Shown piece by piece: positions 55,301 to 64,000 of a stretch of 64,000 nucleotides of DNA (position 1 is its first letter; each line of letters starts with the position of its first letter). A model generated the notes under the pieces. The model did not search any database. It was not told the origin of the DNA and saw only the letters and a list, made by a program, of their open reading frames with translations. This stretch comes from Todiramphus chloris collaris (Eukaryota; Chordata; Aves; Coraciiformes; Alcedinidae), in the NCBI GenBank assembly GCA_025345505.1, contig JANVCC010000120.1:998940-1062939 (forward strand), written 5' to 3'. A program made the translations under genes and the position numbers.

Positions 55301-56274
55301 AGGTCTGGCAACCAGCAGTGAGTTACAGCTGTGAAAGGTAACATATTTTTTTTCCTTTAAAAAAGGTATTTATTAGGCAGAGAGAACAGCGAGATGTCTG
55401 CCATCGGAACAACATCATAGCAAAGCCCTGGTGTGATCCTGCATGCCCAGCCTCTTCCAGGCAGGTCTGTGTCTGCCTTCTCCTCTCTCAGGTGGTTCCT
55501 TTTATCCCCTCACTCAGGAGAGGTGCCTGGGTCACTGACCAGGGCTCCTGTCCAGCTCATGGTGCTCCTTCCAAAAGCACACTGAGTCTCTCCCTCTCCA
55601 CACATGAGCCCGTGAGTACATCCCCAAGCTCCGGAGCTCAGCTCTCTCCTACAGCCACCCACAGCTAAGCCACTAGTGCCTTGAGACCTCAAAGAGCAGC
55701 ACAGACCTGGAACTTTGCAGTGCTCACAACTGGGAGTCCAGCATCCAGCTGGTGTGGGGACAGCCACCGTGGAGCAGCGGCACAGCAGAGCATCTTCCTC
55801 AGGATGGTGGGTGGAGGTGAGGAGAGGGATTGCAAGAGCAGGGCCAGAGCAAAGGAGTCCCGGCTGGAGGGAGCTGGGCCCTGGTGAGCAGGGCCCTGGG
55901 GGGGGTCTGGCTTGCAGCGCTTTCCTAACAAGAACCATCCCTTGTGGCTTTTCCCCAGGGACACTGCGGTGGCTCTGACCTACTGGCTGGAGAAGGGCTG
56001 ATGGGTTGCAGATGGCACCAGCTGCAGATGCAGCCGGTGTCGTTCGGTGACCAGGGTGCAGGGAAGGGGGCAGCACACCCAGAAGCCTTGCTCCCTCCTT
56101 CCCAAAGCCGTCCTTGGCAGGGCTGGCGGGACAAAGAGGATCACTGCCCTTTACCACGGCAGCATCCCCCATCCCAGACCTCTCCCCAGGAAAATTTCAC
56201 TTAATAGCCCAGAAAGCACTTGGGAGACTGGGATTCACAGGAAAACTCCCTGGCCTTCCTCCAGCCTCATCAGC
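52367..56274. other. Intergenic segment, nothing recognised
   Basis: Unique, moderately GC-rich sequence. No exon, RNA gene or repeat family was recognised. Confidence 0.4.
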
Positions 56275-57115
56275 ATGACAATTGCTCTCTTGCCTGCTCT
56301 GTTTTAGATCCTACCCTTAACATTTAACCACTCCCCATTAATTTCCGAATTGCCACACACGTTGCAGAGTCGTTCCTGCCCTGCCCCGCTCTCAGCGCCC
56401 GGCCGAGCCCTTCCCAGGGGGACCGGGGCTGGGGGTGCCGTGGGGCAGACCTGGCTGCGGACCCCCGGGCCCGGCAGGGAGTATGGGAACAGGAGGAGAG
56501 GGGAGCTGGGGACCCGCCACTTGGCTTTGTCCTGTGGCAGACACATGGAGCACATTAGCAGCCTTTCAGGGGAGGTTTGATCGATGGGGAAGGCTTTCGA
56601 ACTGACTATCAAAGCACGCATGGTATGTGAGAAGCAGACACCAATTAGTGATGTCTTTTTAAAGGCTGCCTTGTTAAGAGGGGAATAAGGGGAAAGAATG
56701 AAATTGGCCAGAAAACATGGAGCTATTTAACCTTAATTAGAAGAAAGGTGTGGGCTTTGTGAAAAGGCCATTTCTGAAAGGGGTTTTTCTCCCTGGCTAT
56801 AAAGAGATCCTGCCTACTTGTTAGAGACTTGTTAGAGTTTATAAGGCTGGGCAGGAGGCTAACTTGTAGAAATGCCTTTTATGCCACTTGAATGTGTGGC
56901 TTGCTTATTATAGTCTGCCATCCTGCCAGGGTGGCTGGTGGAGAGGAGAGGAGAGAGCAGCACTGCCAACTGGCTATAAATTTCATGAACATCATAAATG
57001 TAAGTGCTTTCTGGAGAGCTGTACAGATTGCACATAAAAGTCCCCCTTCTGTCCCTGTAAACTAAAAAGAGGGCTTTTTTGGCAAATTAAAAATTGTAGA
57101 GTGTCTTCCATGCTG
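56275..57115. promoter_or_regulatory. Candidate conserved noncoding element 22 kb downstream of FOXO6
   Basis: About 840 bases of AT-richer unique sequence, interrupted by a CpG-rich stretch at about 56380-56520. Motifs include CCCCATTAATTTCCG, ACACCAATTAGTGATG, AACCTTAATTAGAAG, TGGCTATAAAGAG, TGGCTATAAATTTCATG and GCAAATTAAAAATTG. No protein-like frame is present. Inferred regulatory. Confidence 0.45.
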
Positions 57116-60100
57116 AGCTAAGAAGCAGCCAGGCTACAAATCCACAGCTACAAAGCCACAGCCGTGCAGGGAGGTCTCCTGCACACGCTGGCATCGCCGC
57201 TCCCCAGCAGCACCGGGACACGAGGCAGAGCGGGACCGAGAGCTCGGGGGGCTGCAGCCACCTCCGAGGGTCTCAGCAACAGGACCTGGGGAGCCCACGG
57301 CTGTCCCCCCCTGCCAGGGCTCCCAGCAGGAGACGGACCCACCACCTCGGTGCTCCTGCTGCTGCCAGCAGCCAAGGGCCAGCAGCCAAGGCACAGCCAC
57401 CGCCTTGCTCCATTGCAAGCGGCTGTAGAGAGAAGAGAGGGTTTTTTTTGCTAAGATCCATGGGACTGACTGTGCCTCCCGGCTCTTCCCCAGTCCTCCC
57501 CGTGACCTTGGGGAGTCACAGCACCTTTGGGAGCTTTGGGTGGCCTGGAGCAGGCAATGCCCGGACCCGAGGTGCGTTGTTGCACGCAGGGCTTGCGGGC
57601 ACCAGCAGCTCAGGGACTGTGTGGCACCGATTAAAGGAGAGCCCTTTGAGATGGGAACACGTGCCCTTCCCCTGCTGTGGACCCTGACACCAGACGCAGT
57701 AAATAAGCACAGAAAGAGGCATTTTCTCTGTCAGCTGAACAAGACCGTGCTTTATCCCTGTCTCTGCAGAGCAGCCCCAGCCCACTCCATCCTGCGCAGC
57801 CGGTAAAGGCACAGGACCCAGCCCTCGCAGGGCTGCTGGGCGGGCGAGGACCCGTGTTTGAAGGGACGCTGTCCGCGTGGCCGAGTGAGTCCAAGTTCTC
57901 ACTGCACGTGTATCTGATTCCACCCGCCCCCTTGCTGATTAATAAGGACCATAAATATCAGCTGATGGCTACACAAGGCAGGCATTTAAAGCGCTCAGGA
58001 CACACACAGCGCAATGCCCCCACCAGCCACCTGGGTCCTGGAGACAGCATGTTTCTGCACAGAGAGTGGAGAGGGCTAATGGCCATATGCAGTCCAGCAG
58101 CTCCCCATGCCAGGGAGGGCAGGTGCAGAGGGCACAGCACCTCTTGGGTCCGGTGAGTTGGTGTCAGCCATCCCTGCAGAGCTGTGATGACTGCAGTGCT
58201 TGCTCAGGGTCAAAATTTCTTTGGTGGGACTGTCCAGGCATGTCCTACGCAGGCACAGAGTGATGGCATCACCCGGCTCCAGCGAAACATGCTGCACTAG
58301 ATGAGCCTCCTTTTTAGGCTGCTGCCAGTGCACCACCAGCATCTGCTGCCTTGCCAAGCGGAGCCTTGGCTCTGCTCGGGTGAGGTGGACCAGCACAGCC
58401 ACCGGGCCAGTGCCAGTGAGCTCCACTGGCTGGGTTGCATGCACAGCCTGCAGTCAGGGGATGCCATGTGCTCGGTGCCAGCGTGAGCACCAGGCTCAGC
58501 CCCTCCAGGAGGTCTCTGTAGGATGCTGTGCCCTCCCTGCCTTACGGCTGTCCCCAGGCTCTCTATTCCCCAGGGGGGTGCTAACAAAGGGACTAGCTTG
58601 CATCTTGGGTCCCAGGTTTCCTGGGGTTTTAGAGAAGAGCTTTGCAAAAATGTGCTTAATGCTCGTGGGCAGTGTTAAACCCAAGAGCAGTCCTGGGCTC
58701 TGTGATCTTTAAGGTGGGTGGTGCTGGGAATCACCTTGCTAAAACAGATCCATCTTCACCCAGTTGTTCATGATCTTCTCTTGCCAGTGCTGGACCCTTG
58801 GAGGATTATTCAGGGACCTTTCTGTCCCCTCAGGCAGCTTCAGCCTTTCTTTCCTATGGGCTGTCCCCATTCAACCTCAGCTCCTGCCTGGAGGCTTGCA
58901 GATGTGGGTGCAATTTTACTTTGCAGGAGACCGCAGCGTGCGCAGCTCGTGGGCTCTTCACAGCCTCAGTCCAGATGTGGTGGCATTGCTATTGCTCCTT
59001 CTCTCAGCTGTGAATGCACTGCCATGGCATCTCCTCAGGGTCTCCCTGATCCACATGGGAGGGTGCAGGTGCCAAGCCCTGGGGGCTCCTTTCCCTTTCT
59101 GCAGAGTGCACGTGCCTGAGATCCCAGCATTGGCAGGGGACTGTGGCCTCAGCTAAATAAAAACCAGAGCTCGGCAAGGCTGCCTGCTCCAGCGTGACAA
59201 CATGGCAGTGTGTGAAGGAAGCACCCTCATGCTCATATCCAAGGGAAGAGCACATTTCTCAGGGCTGGGCGCCAAGTCCCTCGCAGCCACCTGGTTTCCT
59301 AGTAGCATCACATCCCACTCGGGATCCTCCGGCCACTGTGCTGTGGATTTGGGCAGCTCCGCTCTGTGCCTGGCTCAGGTGCTTCCCCAGCATGGTGCTG
59401 GCATTTCCACTGCTTGCCGTGGTCCCAGCTGTGCAGAAGAGGCTGTTTCTGTTGGGAGAGCAATGCGTGCTGTCGTGTGACCCCATGCAGAAGGCAGTTA
59501 GTCATCAGCACAGCTTCGTCCCGAGACAATCGGCTCTTGCACAGGGAAGACACAGTGTGGGCATGAAGACACAGCACTCTGGGGACCATTCCCAGGTGGC
59601 AGGTTGGACTCAGCACCCTGCTTTGGAGGCTAAAGGGATTCCCCTGGACATGGTGAGGACTTGTATTTTCCCTGGCCTCAATCTGCAACAACAGCCCCGA
59701 GCACATAGAATTTACCATGAAGACAGAGCCGAGAGAGTGACCCCACAGCTGACCCTGGCACAATGAGGCTGGGCTTCTCAAACTGGGGCTGTGCCAGGAT
59801 GTGCCAGAGGTGAGCACTGGCAGCCCACAGAGTACCTGCACACCATGCCATGCTGTGCCATGCCATGCACCCCCCAGCAGTGGCACCTCCTCCCCAGCCC
59901 AGCTTTGGACAGCTCAGTGCCAGAGGGGTCCATTACCCCCTCTGTGCTGATACTCCCAGATGCTGCAGCCCTTTCCCATCCCAGTGTTCCCCCATTCCCC
60001 CGGGGCCATTTGTGTCCAGGGGGATGAGTGAGTGGCAGCAGCAGAGAAGGGCAGACACGCCGGTGCCAGCCGTGCCTGGCCGGAGACACAGCAGAGGGTG

Positions 60101-63100
60101 AGGTCCACCCAGCCCATCCAGGAGGCAATCCACGCCCAGCAAGGCTGCAGAGACATGTCAAGGTTTGGAGGAATAAAACCAACACTTGCAGAGGGTTGTG
60201 ATAGCCCAGGGCAGCAGGTGAGCAGCTGACCGTGACCACAGCTCAGATGGGGCTGTCACCAGCTGGCCTTATGTCAGCCTGTTCCTAGCCCAGGAACATG
60301 CTTTGGAGCGTCCCCAGGGGAGCACGGGTCTCCATGCAGGCCTGAGGAAGGTTGAAGACCTACATGATTTTTCTGGGAGCTTTGTGCACTCCCAGAGCTG
60401 CTTGGTTCGGGCAGCACGAATTTCCTTCGTGGATGGCTGTGACCCCCTGCAACCCCTTGTTGTGCCGAGATAGGCTTGGACAGAGCGTGACCTGTCCTCA
60501 GATGACTGAAGCTAAACCAAAATAACCCTGGTCCAAGCCAAGTCGGGCTGCCAGGACAGCCTTTTGCATCAGTTCCCTAAATTAGAATAATACTGAAGTG
60601 AAGCTGGCATGGGGACAAGCCTGGCGCTGCGAGGGAGGCAGGAAGGACACCAGTAAATTCCCAGGGCCCTTTCTCAGCAGTGGGTCGGGCTTTCTCCGGG
60701 GGGAAGAGGCTCCAGATCTCCGGAGGCAGGGGACAGAAGTGGGGGCTGTGGTGTGGCTGATGGCCCTGCTGCCTGGCTCAGCACCCCCCAGCCCCTCTCC
60801 CAGATGTGCTCCTGCCCGCCCAGATGTGCAGCCCAGGGGCAGCTGCCTGCTCGCAGGCAGAGAGGGCATGAGTGCCGGCAGAAGTGGCTCTCTCTCGGCA
60901 GCGTGGTGGCAGCTCCTGCAGGATGTTGGCACTTTTTTCCCCACTTGGAGAGAGCTGAAGCCTGCTGTGCGTGGGTGGTGACGGCACCGAGCCCTCCAGG
61001 CACCGCAGGTGTCACTGGGGAGGAGATCCTGCTCCAAACACCCCACAGACCCCCTGCAAGGTGGGGGGGTGAGTGGCTGGAGCAGGAGGCAAAGGCTCCC
61101 GTCTCAGTACTGCCCGGTGCAATGTCCAAGTGGGGGGGGGGGTTTGGCCTGGGGGCAATCTGTGTCTCCAGTGGTGCTTTCAGCCAGGAAAAGGCAAACA
61201 GGGACAGCTCTTCACGTGGTCTGCAGGAGTGGGGGGGTGCTGCCTGGTGCTGGGATCTGTGGGATGTGCAGCCGAAAGGGATGTCTCCCCAGATCAGAGG
61301 GACAAAGTTTATCTGGTGATGATCCCCTGTGAAGGGGATGCTGTGGGCAGGGAGCAGTTTTATCCTCAGCTGCTCAGCCTCAGGCCTCTGACCTGCAGCC
61401 TCAGGACCTGGCTGAGGAGTTTTGGTAGAAATGCAGTTTGGCTTGAGGAGGTCTGAGAGTCCCTGTGCTGTCTGCTCCCAGGGCAAGGGAGAGGGAGGTG
61501 GGTTTATCAGGACCTTTCTGTTTTCAGCTCGTAGGTGAATGATATCTTGCTTTCCCCCTTTTCTTCCACATGCCTGGGGTCCTGCCTGGAGCCTCTGTGG
61601 CCCTAAGAAAGGCTGGGTGGTGGTTGTCACACTCTGCCATTGCCTCTCTGCAATTGCAGAGGGCACTCAGGCTGCTGCCAGGCCCCTGCACACACACCAG
61701 TGGGATGCACAGCATTCGTTGGACCTGTGCCCCAAAAGTAGGGCTGATTGGCAGGGAGGAGGCAGGAGGTAGGTGGAGGCAGGAGCAGGCAGAGATGTGT
61801 AGGGGTAAACCCCTGATATTGTTATAGTCAGAACCTAACACAGGGCTGGGGGTGACTCTGCTTCTCCTCAAGCCCCCTGATTGCCCCAGGGAGTGTCACC
61901 CTGGCAATGCCACCGTGCACAGCCAGGTGAGATGCGTCGAAAGGCTGCATCTGGATGGTGGCTGAGGGACTGCAAAGGTCAGGAGCAAATGAATGCTGGG
62001 TTTGGGCTCCAGGAGCAGCAGACGGTTCATAGCTGGCTCCAAATGGAGTCCTGCCACCCTGGGGTGGCACCGCAGGGACCCTTCCAGCTCTCACGGTGGT
62101 GAGAGCCAGCTGCAGAGTGCCAGTCCCCTCCCCGGAAAAATGCCCTGGCTTTGAAGCACGATTCAGTCCTAAGTGAGGATGAATGCAAAACATGAGAGTT
62201 TTGGCAGGAAAAGATTTCTGGGGAAATTCCAGCCTGACAGAACAGAGACCTCGGCACGCACAGGAAGGGGGGACGGGTCCCTGGAGGCAGGGACCGGGCA
62301 GTATCATTGTGATCTTCCCTCCTGGAGAAAAAAAGAAATCAGCAGGCAGCTTTCCCCATGGAAATGTTTCCGTGTTGGAAGAGAAGCCAACAAGCCATCG
62401 TCACCCACGGCAGCAGGCGCTGCCATCCCGGATGCCGTGTGCAGGGCAGATGGAGCAGCTCGGGGGGGACCTGCCACTCAGCCACCAGCGACACCAACCC
62501 CTGTCAGCAGGGCAGTGCCAGCTGATGACAAGCAAATTGCTGTCTGCTTTAGGGACGTAGTCGTTTTTCTGGAGTGGCATTAGGGAAATTGGGTGCCTGG
62601 TGTAGCAGGGCACAAGAATTCCCCTGAAATCCTTGCCAGCATCAATGGGCACCCAATGAATTTTGGTCCCACCTGTTGGGTTGGTCTGAGCTGATTCAGT
62701 AAAGCAATCTATGGGTAGCGCAGTGGCTGATGGTTCTGCACTTGCCTGCAAATCTGTCCTGTGCAGGGAGGGCGAGGGATGGGCAGCAGTGTGCCAGACC
62801 CAGGGGTTTCTCTGCCCCAGGTCAGTGTTGCTGGGCCAGGTGCATTGAGGCACCACTACCCTCCTGCTGGGATGGAAAGGAAGGGGACAGAGGGTCCTCC
62901 CCATGACTCAGCCCTCCCTGGTCGCAGCTCCTGGAGGAATGGGGCTGGTGAATATTTTTTTAATGCTCAAAACTCCCAGAGAAAAACCTGAAAATGTGTC
63001 AGAAAGGTCTAAGGCTAACGAGGCTTTTGAAGGATCTGTCCTTTAAAGGATTCACCAGGCTATGTGAGCTCTGCCTTCCCATGGCCTTAGCACAGTGGGA

Positions 63101-64000
63101 ACCAGTGATTCTGTGGGAGATGCTGATAGCTCGTGTCCTCCTGCCTCTGTGATCTGGAGATGCTCTGACAGCTTCTCTGGGGCAAATAAACGGGCTACAA
63201 GAGCAGCCAGACCAAGGCAGCATCTGAGTCCTAAATAAGGGGCCCAGCCTAACACGACCCTGGCCCAGTTGGGAACTGCAAGGGTGTGCACAAAGGGATG
63301 GCCAAGAGCAAGGGCCAGGCATGGCTGACATGAGTCACCAGCCCCGTGAAGAGTTACTGCCTGTCAGATCGATGTTACACCACATCAGTGACCAGCTTAG
63401 TCTGACAGGGCTCCATGGATGGGTGAAGGCTCCACGGGGCAGAGGCACTTGCATGGAGAAGGAGGGGAACTGCTTGGAGATGGTAAAATCAGTGTTGTGA
63501 CACAGCCCTGCGAGTGCTGATGGGCTGGGACTGAGCTGTATGGGGCAGAGAGGCTCGAGGGCTCAGGGTCTGACATGGTGTGTGAGGAGGTCCTGCACAA
63601 GCCCTGCAGATCCTAAAGGTTTCTGCCTTAGGTACCAGCATCTTGGGCACATCACTGGGCACAGTGGTATGGCTGAGACAGCTTTGGAGGGTGAGATTGG
63701 TGTGGCCATAACACCAGCAAAGTTCTGGCACACCCTAGGTGACTGACCCCAGCCCAGACAGCCTTGCAATGCTCCCTGTGATGTTGGCTTTGATGTGCTC
63801 CACCCCAGCAGCGACTGTGCTCCCAAGACGAAGCAAAAGGCGTGTGCTTTGCAAAGCAGGAGGGCTCCATCTGCTCTCATTGCAAGCACAATGGAAATTC
63901 AGTCTCCCAGCAGCCACTGGACCCTCCAGGGACTTGCTGAGCACTGGACCAGGCTGTGTTGAACCTGCAGCCTTGCAGGGCTTGTTACCAGGTTGCTTGT
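57116..64000. other. Intergenic segment to the window end
   Basis: No exon was recognised. A small AT-rich patch lies at 57925-57990 (GCTGATTAATAAGG, CATAAATATCAGCTG). A poly-G run lies at 61131-61142. Open frames of 150-330 residues exist on both strands, such as 60674-61666 minus, but they have low-complexity composition and overlap each other. Endothelin-2, expected in this direction by synteny, is not visible. Confidence 0.4.

Overview
This window is vertebrate nuclear DNA, almost certainly from a bird. The interspersed repeats are nearly all CR1-type LINEs. There is a 751-bp solo LTR whose sequence resembles LTRs I know from songbirds. The first half is very GC-rich and packed with short tandem repeats, as on avian microchromosomes. 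Nothing bacterial, plasmid or phage is present. The species cannot be read from the sequence; passerine is an inference from the LTR.

One protein-coding gene is supported: FOXO6, a FOXO-class forkhead transcription factor, on the + strand. Only its last coding exon (29146-30561) and its 3' UTR (30562 to about 34062) are inside. The exon opens in the middle of the forkhead domain, directly after a splice acceptor. Exon 1, with the N-terminus, first AKT site and first half of the forkhead domain, was looked for upstream and not found. Bases 1-29145 are therefore best read as the 3' part of a FOXO6 intron longer than 29 kb. A polyadenylation signal at 34041 ends the gene.

The intron (1-29145) holds a 417-bp telomere-like G-rich array, a 34-bp minisatellite broken by an assembly gap, several microsatellites, a CACGTG/alternating purine-pyrimidine patch, an RFX X-box-like pair in an imperfect 75-bp duplication, AT-rich islands with many TAAT motifs that look like candidate enhancers, and one long 5'-truncated CR1 just before the exon.

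The 3' flank (34063-64000) has no recognisable gene. It holds the solo LTR with a 5-bp target-site duplication, at least six CR1 or CR1-like fragments of different ages, a second assembly gap, and AT-rich blocks (near 40.8, 44.4, 46.5, 49.4 and 56.7 kb) that are candidate conserved regulatory sequence. The endothelin-2 gene, which lies beyond FOXO6 in vertebrate synteny as I recall it, is not seen here.

The most interesting biological point is in the FOXO6 exon. It keeps the C-terminal AKT/CK1/DYRK regulatory cassette (RTRANS followed by SGRLSPI) that mammalian FOXO6 is known to lack. It also encodes 471 residues by itself, close to the whole human FOXO6. The bird protein may therefore still be exported from the nucleus in response to insulin/AKT signalling.
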